Of a stretch of DNA of 64,000 nt, positions 49,129 through 60,096 are shown piece after piece. Positions within the stretch are counted from its first letter, which is position 1, and each line of letters starts with the position of its first letter. Made by a program: the position numbers and the translations under genes. Source of the stretch: Dimorphilus gyrociliatus (Eukaryota > Annelida > Polychaeta > Dinophilidae); assembly GCA_904063045.1 (NCBI GenBank), contig CAJFCJ010000003.1:868001-932000 (forward strand), given 5' to 3'. A model generated the notes under the pieces. It worked only from the letters and a program-made list of their open reading frames with translations. It had not been told where the DNA came from and made no database searches.

Positions 49129-51388
49129 TTATATAATTCTTGATATCTGTTCAAAAGAATTATCATCCGAAAGAATAACAATTGATTTCAATTCAAAAAG
49201 TTTTGAATAGTTTTTCAAGAAATGATGAACTAAATCGATAGTAAATTTATAATTAGGAGGATTATCTTTTGATTCTATAAAATAGATTAATAGATATATT
49301 ATATATAATTATATATATATATATATAACAGATTAATGACAAACCTTTTATACTTATATTCTTAAAAACGATAGATTCAATTCTTTCACGTTCAAGAACA
49401 TTATTAATTCCATCGATAATATCATCTTCAATTTTATTGGATCCTACTAGGTTGTTTGATTTTGTATTATAGTTTAAAACCAATAGGTTCTTTACATTTC
49501 CAACAAAATGGAATATTTCTTTCTTCTCTATATTTATTAATTTATTCTTTTCCAGAATTGAAAATCTTTGAATAGCTTCTTCAAAAAATATGGAGGGTTT
49601 TTCAGGTAAATCAAATTCAATGAGTATCATTAAATCTATATTACAATCAAAGATCTTGGGGCATAGTTGAATAGTTATAAAGAATTTATCTTGAACATTA
49701 TATGCTCTCTGCAAGCATTTTTCCGTGTGATAAGGATTAGCTAATTCCTTATTAAAAGGTCTCTTTAAAGATTGGCAAGACAAGTTATATTTATAGCTAG
49801 ACAATTCAATTACTGTTGCCTTCCTAGGATTTCTTTCAGCCAAATATATTGTTTTTAAATGATAGAATCGAGTTGATTCAATTGCTTCAAATATTTCTTT
49901 TAAACTCTTGTCAAAGTTAACATCAGCGTCATCTGATTAATATTCATAATTTAGTCTATTAATTGTATACTTTTTAGATTTCTTACCGAAAGAACCTCCA
50001 AAAATTGTCATTAATAAAGTTTGATGTCCATTCGAGTCAATTTCTTGTAGAAGAGACGATGTAGACGATTTTAAATAGCTGTATAAATTCGTTTTTGATA
50101 CTATAATACATCCAAATCCTTTCCATTGCGAATGAGAAAAATCCTCATAAAAGTATTCTCCAGCGCAATATCTTTTTTGCAGTAGAATCTTTTGAATTTT
50201 TAAAATATCTTCTTCAGCAAGAGCATCTCTTACAGATAATGAAGCACCAGTGTCTAAAATGAATCTTTTTACTGGCAATGATATTGCAACGGCGTCGGCT
50301 GGAATGGAACCAATATCAGCCGATATCTGGTAAATTGTAGGCTTATATAGGTGAGAATGAGGTATATTTATGGGTTTATTATCAAGTTTAAACCTTGAAG
50401 TTGTAAATATTTTGTTATTGTCTTGAAGGAATTTTTTTAGAACTTGTTTCCTACCAACAAATCTAACATTAGAGCTTTTATCGTATTCCAGAAGAAATTC
50501 TCTACGTCTTTTACCATCTTTAGCAAGCTTACTTAGAATTTCTTCTTTGTTAACTACTTTAGGCTTTGTTTGAAGATTCTCTTGTATAATATCTTGTAAA
50601 CTCTCCCTAAGCGTTTCTTCTAGTATATAAATTAGTCCATCAAATATACCACTGTTTTCAACTGCTAAACTAAGTTCATTCCGAAGAGGAGAGAAGAAAA
50701 TATGATGGGATGAATTGTTAAGAATCGGTTTAAAAAATGCAAAGACATAAGAGAATATCGATTTTTCATAGAATCTAAAACATTTTCCCCTACGACAGAA
50801 ATGTTCAAATTTTTTTATTTTACACTCATCAATCTTATCGTCTGTACCATTTGCATCACTTCTCATAGTTATTGCATCATTGAACCTCTGCTCAAAAAGA
50901 GCCATATCATTGGCTTGAGTATTTGATACGTCTATATCGTGAACGAAATAATCTGTATTCTTGAATATAAAGCAAGTTATTGATTCGGTTCTCGAATCTT
51001 TGCCTAAATCACTAACAGTTTGTAATATATTTAATTTATTCCCAAAGTATTTTACTTGAACTTGAAGCTCCCTTTCTGACAAAAGAGCTGCTAAGTTTTC
51101 GGTTTTTTCCCAATCTAAATCCTCACTTAAATCGCTTAATACGATCTCCAAATAACCATGGTTACGTAACTCGGTTATGATTAGATCTTTTGTCTTTCGG
51201 ATATGGGATGAATCTCCGCATATTTCCAACTGTCTTTTATCGATTAACCACGTGACAATACAAAGATTTTCTAAGCTGATATCTTGTATAGTTTTAATCA
51301 GAAACTGATTAAAGTAGCTAAAGAACTCAGTAGATGAAATATCAATTACAATTCTTGCAATATAAATATTGCTTAATTGCTTGTTCAT
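49129..51388 (-). CDS. KH-KH-macro-macro-like protein (PARP9/PARP14-like, no ART domain)
   Basis: Exons 49987-51388, 49345-49932 and 49129-49274 give 711 residues from the ATG at 51388 (MNKQLSNIYIARIVIDIS). KH-like units: RQLEICGDSSHIRKTKDLII near residues 50-80, and VRFVGRKQVLKKFLQDNNKI near 310. A well-formed macro domain covers about residues 350-510: the ADP-ribose strand YQISADIGSIPADAVAISLP, LDTGASLSVRDALAEED, YCAGEYFYED, FGCIIVSKTN, and the loop LLMTIFGGSFG split by intron 1. The last 190 residues form a second, degenerate macro-like unit (LMILIEFDLPEKPSIFFEEA, NLLVLNYNTKS, IESIVFKNISIKG, ELKSIVILSDDNSFEQI). That unit aligns with the C-terminus of the 46655-48437 protein. The order is like the N-terminal KH/macro part of vertebrate PARP14, without WWE or ART domains. 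Role inferred: ADP-ribose reading, perhaps with the nearby Deltex ligase. Confidence 0.75.
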
Positions 51389-52348
51389 TCTTAACAAATC
51401 ATTGGTTTAAACTATAGAAATATTCATTTATTAATTCTGTTAGGAATGTGTAAAAGTATTAAGTTTTAGCCTATCTATACAGGAGACAATTTAACAATAA
51501 ATACAATTATATAATTACCAAAAGTTTTAATCAAATCTGGTTAAAATTAACAAAACTTCGTCCTTAAAAACTTCTTTAACGGATTAAACTGTTCTAATAA
51601 ACAGATAAATAAACACTAATGGAAATTTAAGAATAAAAATAAGGGCCTATTTCTATTGTTTCCTAAAATTACACTAACAAAAAAAAAGACTAGACCTAAA
51701 TGGGTGTGTATAACGATTGATCATTTATCATAAAGATTTATATACATTATTGATAAATTTTTGAAAAATAGTTATGGTTTTAGACAATTAATTACCTATC
51801 CTCATTTGAATGTCTATTTGAAGCACTTAGAATGTTGAATTATGTTTCCCTTTTAATTCAAATTTTATTATATTCTTAAAAGGGAATACTTTAATAATAT
51901 AGGAAAAAGAAATATAAACTACTTTTATCATTTTAAAAAGGAAGAGAAGTCGAAATATGTAAAATAGAAAATATTAATACGGCGAGATAGTTTAGTAGAT
52001 TTAAGATTACATAATGGGATGATAGAGAGATAAAAGTTTATAGATTTTATTGATTATAGTCCTCGTCCTCCAACTGGCCAGCATACTACTGTTAAGATAA
52101 ATTGAAACATAACAATACCGTATTGAATTAAATAAGAAGTTTAATATTGAAAGGGACAACATACTATCAGCGAGTTCTTTTTACACATATATATATAAAT
52201 CTTCCAAAACACTCCTCTCAGAGCATCTTTCTCTGTATTAAGTCTTCCCGTCGATTAAATATATGTACATATATGTATTACTAGACAGACTATACGCTCG
52301 TCCAAAAATTTAAAAAATCTCTTGAATTATACCTTTCATTTTAACGAT
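51389..52348. other. Divergent intergenic region
   Basis: About 1 kb between the KH/macro gene (-) and the membrane micropeptide gene (+). A-T rich; no exon, RNA or strong repeat noticed. Confidence 0.5.
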
Positions 52349-52662
52349 ATGGACAATCACTCTACAGCAAATACAGGAAATGAAAAAGAAGGTATTATTT
52401 AATATTAATATACAGTATATTAGTCTGTATATATTAAATCTGTATGAATAATTTCTAATATAGTATATAAATCATTTAAGCAGATGATGAAGGATGGGAA
52501 AGAGAAGACGTTATACTGCTCTTAATATTCTTTATACTAAATGTTATAATGATCCTCCTTTGCTTTATGACATATAAAATGTATAAGAAACGCAAGCCTT
52601 GGAAGAATTCTCTTTCAATTCACCACCAATCAACGGCCAGTGATAGGGACAACTTAGAATAG
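52349..52662 (+). CDS. 73-residue single-pass membrane protein
   Basis: Exons 52349-52391 and 52484-52662 (donor G|GTATTA, acceptor AAGCAG, phase 1) join to 73 codons. The N-terminus is hydrophilic and acidic (MDNHSTANTGNEKEDDEGWE). A single membrane helix (VILLLIFFILNVIMILLCF) is followed by a strongly basic stop-transfer segment (YKMYKKRKPWKN) and a Ser/His tail (SIHHQSTASDRDNLE). By the positive-inside rule the N-terminus is outside (Nout-Cin, without signal peptide). I do not recognise a family. The intron inside such a short frame, with consistent phase, favours a real gene over chance. Confidence 0.6.
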
Positions 52663-54402
52663 AATTTGACATAAAAGATAGCTTATCAAAAATATTAGTA
52701 AACGCTAAAAAACTTAATACTGTTAATGTTAATTGATTTATATTAATTTTATACATACCACAATATTTGAACGATAATAATGTTTGACAAAATTTTGTCC
52801 TATTAGATGTTTGAAATAACAGAGTTTTCTCTTCACTGCTTAAGGGGAAAATATGAATTTTTTTGTGTTAGAAAAATTTCAGATTGCGATTTTATTCTTT
52901 TCAATAAATTTTCACTATTTTCTAATAAATAAGAAAGAAATTCAATAAGATTCAAATTTGTCACATGATAATGTTAGCGATGATAATCCATGAGGAGAAA
53001 TAAGAGTTTTTTTTTTCATCCTTAACGGATAACTAAGATATTTTTTTTCATGTATCTCACAGTTTATTTGAACTATTCAGTTATTATCACAAAATAAGGG
53101 AAGTTAATCCACGTTTCTGATATCCAATGTTTTGTCAAAGTTCTTAAGATATATAATCCATATAATTATACTATATGCAGATATCGTGTGTATCGTCATT
53201 CTCGCAACATACTGACCAAATACACTTCCACTCTTTCTATATCTACTGTTATAGGAGCGACATTCAAACATATCCGGGTTCTAATCCGGGTTCAAGTCTA
53301 TTGAAAATTCATTTCAAAATAGCAAAGTTGTCAATTTCTATTCAAATATTTTTGAACTTACCTTATGCTGCTTTACTTGAATTATACAGGAAAGTAAATT
53401 ATTTCATATAAAATATTTTTCCTTAAAACTTTTACAAAGAAAGAAAAATATCATAAATTTCTGTAAAATCCTAATTTTAATACAAATGACACACAGCAAA
53501 TTTACAACATTCATTATAAATATTTTTAGTAGCCATAAATACCCATTTTAATGAATATTTTTAGCCAATCAGCATCGCACTGCGGTGGTTATTGGATGAA
53601 TCTCTGATAAATAAACACCTACGCATGTAGAATATCTTAAATTAATTTGTGTGCGAGTATACCATAACTAGTGGATTAAAATGACTACTGAAATGAGCTT
53701 GAATAAGAATTTTATTCAATTTTCATTGAAAAGTTATCGTCGATCAAATATATTCAATTCTAAATGTGAACATAAAAACCTAAAGATGGCATTCCTGTTC
53801 ACCTGAAAGGTGTTAAGGTCAGTTGTAGTCCTATGTATGAAATAGTAGTAAACGATCATCTAATGGTATCTAAAAGCTTTCCTTCTTTATTTATCATATA
53901 GATTATAATAAGATATATAGATAATTTAGCTGACAAAAAAATTAAATATTTATATTTCGAAAAGATAGGCTTAAAAATTTGAAATTAAAAAATAAAGCGA
54001 ACAAATTTGTTAATGATCTTAGCTATAAAAAATATGTTAGGACATGTTGTCCTCTCAATTTATGACAGCTTTTATAACTTTTCTTTTTGTGGCAGGTATT
54101 AGGCAGACATTTGGCAGCGTGAAATGTTTACGATGGTTATAAGAGAGTCTAATACTTGCTCTTTGATTTTTATATGAATATTCAAACAAATAGGACTATA
54201 GTCGGTTTTGCGGAAAGCAAGAGATATTCAATTACCTAATTTTCTTCTCGGTGTAATAAATTTCAAACTTATGTCGTTTTCGTCGGAATGAATGTAATTG
54301 TGCAATTCAGCAAAATGTTAAAAATAAAATATCTAGGTATTAGTTATCTAATCAAGTCAATAAAAACATATCTTCCAATATGCACCATACACAAGTTTCC
54401 AA

Positions 54403-54415
54403 TGCCCCCTAGTGG
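54403..54415 (-). promoter_or_regulatory. CTCF-like motif
   Basis: The minus strand reads CCACTAGGGGGCA, an exact match to the CTCF core consensus CCASYAGRKGGCA. It is GC-rich within an AT-rich region, 100 bases upstream of the first TNF-like gene. Confidence 0.4.
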
Positions 54416-54423
54416 AATTATAG

Positions 54424-54424
<1 letters not shown>

Positions 54425-54468
<44 letters not shown>
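54425..54468. repeat. (TA)n microsatellite
   Basis: TA run of about 21 units ending TGCATGCA, 46 bases before the ATG of the TNF-like gene; it may include the core promoter. Confidence 0.9.
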
Positions 54469-54470
<2 letters not shown>

Positions 54471-54514
54471 TGCATATCTATTTTATTATAACTGAACTAG
54501 AAAAACAAATCACT

Positions 54515-55619
54515 ATGAAAATAATGAATGCATTATTAATTGTCGTTTGCCTAATTTTAATTGAAGAAGCTTCTTCAATTAAAAAACCAAAGTATATAGC
54601 AAGACGGCCAAAGGTATTATTAAGATACAATAAAACAATAGTTTGATCTATCCTTTTGTATTATAATAATTCGTCATAAAAGTTTATGAAGAAACTTGCT
54701 CCGACGTTCAAAAATTGTCAAAGATATTCAGACTTGAAATTTGCTCAAAAATCGTGCAAAAAAGATTCAAATAATGATCGATGCAAAGAGATTGCAAGCA
54801 AAGACAGAATTTTCATGAAAAATGCTAAATGGTCATTTCGTATTAGATGCCAAGTAAAGAAAATGGTAAGTAACAGTAATAATCATGATGTAATGTAATT
54901 AAATTAATTCATTTATTGTTTTTAATAGTCAAAAAAGCTTAAAGTTATAGAGCAGGATATATCAAATTCAGTATTTCGGAAGGGAATGATACAATTTGTT
55001 TACAATGGATCAATTTCTTGTAAGTTTTATATATGTGTTTAGCATTGATTATTAATTATTAATTATCAATACTTTAGTTAAGAAACGAGATATATATTGC
55101 TTGAATGAGAATATGTATAATGTCAAGCAAAAAACTTGTCCAAAATTCTATGAAGAGCAGCTTAACATTTGGAAAATTGATTATCAAAAAGGGAACTTTG
55201 AGTATAATAATGATACTGGCATGCTAAAGATACTTGAAGAGGGATACTACTGGATTTACAGCCAAATTGTTTTCTACAATAAAGTGCATCACAATACCTA
55301 CAAAATATGGAGGATCAGCATGAAATCTAAGAAAAATAGAATAGAAAAGATTGCTTCCTGTGTAGAATCGCAAGGTTACAACATCTTCAAGTCGGGCAAA
55401 GAGGAAGCAGAAGGAGCTACTTTCGTTACAGTAACAGAAGACAAAGCCAAACATAATACCAAACTAAGATTAGGTATCAGGAAGCATTACGTTACTTGCA
55501 ATACAGCAATTGCTGAACACTTGTTCGTGGGCGATATCTTAATTCTTGCGTCACCCTATTCAAAAAGAGAACCCAGCGTAGATGTGTACAACAGTTTTTG
55601 GGGCGTAACTCAGATATAA
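54515..55619 (+). CDS. TNF-superfamily ligand with signal-peptide-like N-terminus
   Basis: Exons 54515-54613, 54683-54865, 54929-55019 and 55078-55619 join to 304 residues. The start is MKIMNALLIVVCLILIEEASS, a hydrophobic N-terminus that resembles a cleavable signal peptide rather than the internal anchor of usual type II TNF ligands. A Cys/Lys-rich stalk follows (NCQRYSDLKF, KSCKKDSNNDRCKE). The C-terminal 150 residues fit the TNF homology domain: GMLKILEEGYYWIYSQIVFYN (strand C region with the G-x-Y-x-I-Y-S-Q pattern), a Cys in ASCVESQ paired with YVTCNTAIAEHL, then FVGDILIL and the end YNSFWGVTQI (tNSFFGaxxl). TNF ligands trimerise and signal through TNF receptors for apoptosis, inflammation or morphogenesis. 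A paralogue lies 1.07 kb downstream, same strand. Receptor type cannot be told. Confidence 0.85.
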
Positions 55620-56692
55620 TCTAGTTAGTGAGGAGAATGAAAATATTGTAATCTATACAATTTGTCTAATGTTTAATATGTATTGTTTCATTGTCCGTCT
55701 TAACATATTGTTAGAGTTAAGGAGTTAAGTTATTGTTAGGCCTAATGGAGTTCTATCTTGCTTGAAAAAAAGGCCAAATGGTGGATTTGTACTTGAAAAA
55801 ACTCAATATTTTATATCGACTTGTATCCATTTATTAATGTATAATAAGTATAAAAAAACTGTTAACCCGTGTAGATAAATCATACGTATTTTTTTTGCAT
55901 AGCTTGTGTTCTAAAAGACTAATTAGAATATAATAACATATTTTTGTAATGTTTTAACCTTGATAATTGTCCACCTTGTTTATTTAAAGTTACAGAATAG
56001 TGATAGGCTGTTTTGAATTCAATAATTTAACAAAGAAATGCATAGTTCTCATTTGAAAAGTAGTTAAATACAAGGGATAAGATTAAATATTTTGTTATTT
56101 ATGATTTGTAATAATCATGTAAAATTGTAAAAAATATATAGTATTTGTAATATAGATTTCTTTTAACAATAATAAAGTCAATTGTATTTATCATTACAAA
56201 AACTATCTTATGTTAAAAATGAATAAATATTTTACATTAAAGAAAAAGTTTAAAAAGTACGCTTTTCAATTACTTTCATATTTTTCAACATATGTTGAAA
56301 AGTAATAAAAAGGTATATATATAGGGAATTACAATCTGCAAATGTTGACAGTTAAAAAGAACTGCACGATCATACCTCTTATTATAATATAATTAAATTT
56401 AATTTAAATATATATATAATTATATATCGCGTTTAAATTATTGCATTCTATCTTCCCTAGTTCATATCATGTATATCTAATATAATTATTAATAAGTTTT
56501 AAGAAATTGTAACTTAATACCTTCAATGTTTACCTCAAATAAAAGACATAGATCCAGAAAACGTAGATTGGTATGCAGGGCGAGACCCTAGCGCAAAAAA
56601 AATATAACCAATGAGCGTGTGAACGTATACTCTGATCCAGTATAAAAAACCAAGAATATTATATGAATGCTCATTTGAATAAGTTTTAAATC
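55620..56692. other. Intergenic region between the two TNF-like genes
   Basis: Holds a possible poly(A) signal AATAAA at 56171-56176 for the first gene, an inverted repeat CTTTTCAA...TTGAAAAG near 56262-56305, and the CCAAT/TATA promoter of the second gene. Confidence 0.5.
56608..56647 (+). promoter_or_regulatory. CCAAT and TATA boxes of the second TNF-like gene
   Basis: CCAAT at 56608-56612 and TATAAAA at 56641-56647 lie 81 and 46 bases before the ATG at 56693. The spacing (about 33 bases) is that of a classic inducible promoter. Confidence 0.45.
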
Positions 56693-58117
56693 ATGGAGGG
56701 AATAGTTTCAAAGGTATCAATTTTTCATATACTTTTGGGTATCGCTCTTTTAGTGATGTCATCACTTGTAATCTATGATACAGTCATCTTGCAGATGCAA
56801 ATTCATGAAAAAGAAACTGTAAGCATATATACATATACTAAAAGAAAAAAAAAGCCTGTAAAAATCACTCTGATTCATTGAATCTATTTTTTATTAGATT
56901 GAATTGAAAAGAGTTCACGCAGTTCAAAGAAAAAGTGAAAATTCAAAAGAAATCATTGAGAAAATGGTAAGATTGTTTTTAATTTCTTTAACGCTTATAA
57001 ATATTTATAGTATATTTAATTTTCTATTTAAATATTGTAGCCAATACTTAAAAGAGTGAAGAGACGAGCACAATGCAGCAGAAAGGAATGCAGGAGGCTT
57101 TTTAAGTTTTGCGAAAGCAAACGTCATTCTGAGAAATGTAAAGATTTTAAATCAAAAACTTCGTGCTCAACAAGAGATTGTCCAGTATGTATCATATATA
57201 ATCCTTAATCATTAATCTATTGTATTCTGTTTTACAGATATTGAAAAGCATAGAAAATCTTCACTCGAAAATATCATTTATTTTTGATAATTTGCAGCAA
57301 TTTAGGGAAAGATCTAAGAAATATGAAGTAAGTTTGCTGTAAACAATATTCCTTTGATAGACTACTTACATTTATGATTTCTTTTTAAAGAATCATCTCC
57401 CATTAAACACAACCCAATTGATGCTTTTCAATCCGATCCCATTGAAATCAGATGAAGATTATCATTGTCGCAGTCTAGAAACAGGGGCTTCTCTATATTC
57501 AAAAGAACCTTACTGTCAAATAAAAGATAACCGAGGTTTTTGGGAGACTGTAATAAGAAATTGGACGGTGGAAACTTCGAAACATGCAAACAATACGCAA
57601 ATTGGAGAATTCAATATAACATCTGGGGATTTAAAAATAAAAAAATTGGGCTATTATTGGATTCATGCACAGGTACAAAGGGAAAGAACAGCTACCATTT
57701 AAACATGATTAATAACTTTTTTTTTGCTTTATTTAGATAACCTTCTTTAATGATGTAAATCGTAACGGCTTCAAGATAAATAAAATTTCTGAGGTCAAAA
57801 AAGTTCAAACTTTATCAACGTGTATTAATACTGCTGGTCTTAATAAAGTTACTTATTCAGAAATTACAGATAATGAAAAAACAAAAAAAATAGATTCAAT
57901 GGAAGAAACTGAGAAACGTAAAAAATATCAAGAAAAGTTTAAATATGACAACAAAATTTATAAACTGGCCCTGGAAGAGCAATATACATCTTGCTCAACA
58001 TCAGTAGTTACTTATTTAAATAAAGGAGATAAAATATTTTTGTCGACCTTTTACCCTAAAAATAAAATTGCAGTCGAAAATCGAACCTCTTTTTGGAGAT
58101 TGATAAAATTGGGGTAG
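56693..58117 (+). CDS. TNF-superfamily ligand, type II membrane form
   Basis: Six exons, 56693-56818, 56898-56966, 57041-57184, 57238-57327, 57391-57672 and 57737-58117, each a whole number of codons, give 363 residues. A short cytoplasmic end precedes a signal anchor at about residues 11-31 (IFHILLGIALLVMSSLVIYD), so the topology is type II as usual for TNF ligands. The stalk has heptad-like Leu/Ile spacing and a basic LKRVKRRAQC site that fits furin shedding, followed by a Cys cluster (CSRKECRRLFKFCESK, CSTRDC). The TNF homology domain follows: GDLKIKKLGYYWIHAQITFFND, a conserved Cys pair (LSTCINTAG and YTSCSTSVVTYL), LNKGDKIFLSTF and the terminal TSFWRLIKLG. Several N-x-S/T sites suggest glycosylation. 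The domain and stalk resemble the gene just upstream, so the pair is likely a tandem duplication with diverged anchors. Confidence 0.87.
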
Positions 58118-59319
58118 AGTATTTTGAGTAATAAAAAAATGATAAACAATTTTCTTTCTCTTGTTCCCTACACCTGGCCCTCTCAAAAAAGAAGTTAAAA
58201 GATCGCAAACATTACTTAATCAACTTACTGTCAAATTATTTATTATATCTGCAAAGATTTATCACTTAATTGTATCGATTATCAATTATATCACTTGCCT
58301 GTTTAACTAATTTTGTACCGTTTTGTATAGTAAAAGTCATAAAATATTGACACTTGAACTATCTATTATATTTGAAATACAAATAAACATTATCATAAAA
58401 AATAATTTGAATATTACGTATTTATTTTAATATCACATTTCGATGTATTACTTTAAGCGAAAAGTAATAATTATGCATCCTGGAAGTTCCTACAGTAGTT
58501 AAAAATTGCTAAAATCTTCTGAATACACGAAATTCTATCCTTTCTATAATAAACTATTATATATAAATACTAGGTATTCAAAAAAAGTTTATTCCGAGAT
58601 GTATCCTTTATATTTTCATGCCTATTCAATGGCATGAGCGCGCAATTGCTTTTTTGAAAGGAAAAATGAATAGTCTTAATTTATTAAGGTCTGTTTTTCT
58701 TTAACCTAAAACTATTTATATATTTATTTTTAAATTCTATATTTCTTTAATATCAATGAATAGGTTATATAATAGTTGAACAACGTTCATGCTGCAACGT
58801 ATATTTCTTGTCGTTCAAGCTTCATTTTTTATCTCTCTTTCTACTATTTTGTTTTTTATAATCAATTTACTTCCTTGTTTACACAATATAAAAGCTAAAT
58901 AGTACTGAATATAGGTAATAAGCATATTATTACTCATTTGAAAAAACAGTATAAATTATAAAGAATCCGAAAAATTCCTTGTTTCCCTAATGTCATGCAT
59001 TAATTCTAGTAATACTAATTATCTTAAGGATGGAAATATCTGTATCTTCGAATCTTTCTTATTTGATCTCATAAAGTAAATTATTTGAAGAATGTATAAA
59101 TGTTAATGTAATTTTATTTTAGTCAGTTAGATGGCGCATCCTGCTTGAATGACAATAATTCAAGTAATACTGTGCGTCATTGAATAATATTGGCCTTATA
59201 TCAAAAAAGTGTAGAGAGATTAAGGAAGTTATTTCACCCTTGAACATAGTGCCATATTTTGGGTGACAACATTTTCAAGTTAAGATTAGACATTTTAAAG
59301 ATTAGGCTAGTCTCAACAA
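58118..59319. other. Intergenic region
   Basis: About 1.2 kb after the second TNF-like gene. A CTCF-like motif is at 59124-59137. No exon or repeat otherwise recognised. Confidence 0.5.
59124..59137 (+). promoter_or_regulatory. CTCF-like motif
   Basis: CAGTTAGATGGCGC matches the AGATGGCGC core shared by the other sites in the window; it lies about 190 bases before the adaptor gene. Confidence 0.28.
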
Positions 59320-60096
59320 ATGGAAACATTTAATATGAAATTGAAAGCGATTTATAAATACACAGCTGAAAGAAGTGAAGAAATGAATATAGAACCTAAT
59401 CAAAACTTAAAGTTATTATACAGAGAAAATTCATGGCTGAAAGTGGAAAATAATTTAGGGGAATCCGGTTTTGTTCCTCTCAACTACGTAGAATTTCAGA
59501 AAACAAAAGTTAAAGCAAAGTTCAGGTTCATCGCAAGAGATATCAGCGAATTAACGATATCAGTAATAGAAATATTTTAATAAACTAAATGCAAATAATT
59601 AAAATCCTATGTTTTATTTCTTTAGCCAAATGAAATCCTGTTAGTAATAAATCAAGAAGGTGAAGAATGGTTAAGAGTTGAAAATCAAAATAATGAGAAG
59701 GGTATGGTCCCAGTTCGCTACGTAGAAGAAATTCCATCTTGGGATTATTATAGAGAAACTGCTGTCGGTGAATTTGCTGGAAGAGATTGGTATTACGGAA
59801 GTCTTTCCCGTGAACAAGCTATTGCTTGCTTGGGAGAAGGAGACGTTGGTGATTTTTTGATAAGAGATAGAGGTCAAGATGGTTATTCAATATCAATACT
59901 AAGCTCCAGTAGGAAGGTTATACATTTAAAAATTTATCGAGGTCCCCTCGGACGTGTGACAATTGGTGATGAGAGACAGGAAACTTTTGAATCAATTCAC
60001 AATTTGATAAGCAATTTTGCTGTTGATTATATCCACGAAGATAGAAAAACGAAGGAAAAAACTTTTCTAGTAAAAGCTTTCGGAGCTAAAAACTAA
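59320..60096 (+). CDS. SH3-SH3-SH2 adaptor protein (Nck-like)
   Basis: Exons 59320-59562 and 59626-60096 (phase 0) give 237 residues. The first SH3 is KLKAIYKYTAERSEEMNIEP, then WLKVENNLGESGFVPLNYVE. The second starts VKAKFRFIARDISELTIS, is split by the intron, and ends EWLRVENQNNEKGMVPVRYV. Both keep the ALYDY-like start (YKYTA, FRFIA), the Trp of the ligand groove and the G-x-V-P-x-x-Y-V end. The SH2 domain begins WYYGSLSREQAIACL and has the FLIRDR strand whose Arg binds phosphotyrosine, then SILSSSRKVIHLKIY. The SH2 resembles that of Nck/Dock (WYYGKVTRHQAE, GDFLIRD). Nck has three SH3 domains before the SH2, whereas this protein has two, so it is a short Nck-like form or a lineage-specific adaptor. 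Role: linking tyrosine-phosphorylated receptors to proline-rich effectors in the cytoplasm. Confidence 0.9.

Larger units (their letters stand above)
52663..54514. other. Intergenic region upstream of the TNF genes
   Basis: About 1.85 kb. Contents: a direct repeat of ATCCGGGTTC at 53272-53281 and 53286-53295, a CTCF-like motif at 54403-54415 and a (TA)n tract at 54425-54468 just before the TNF-like gene. No convincing exon. Confidence 0.5.

Noticed and set aside
46655-51388. ADP-ribosyltransferase (PARP catalytic) domain in the KH/macro genes
   Set aside because: No H-Y-E triad region or ART-like sequence can be read in any exon; only KH-like and macro-like segments are present.
53255-53300. 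tRNA gene suggested by GGTTCAAGTC
   Set aside because: No acceptor, D or anticodon stems can be paired around it.
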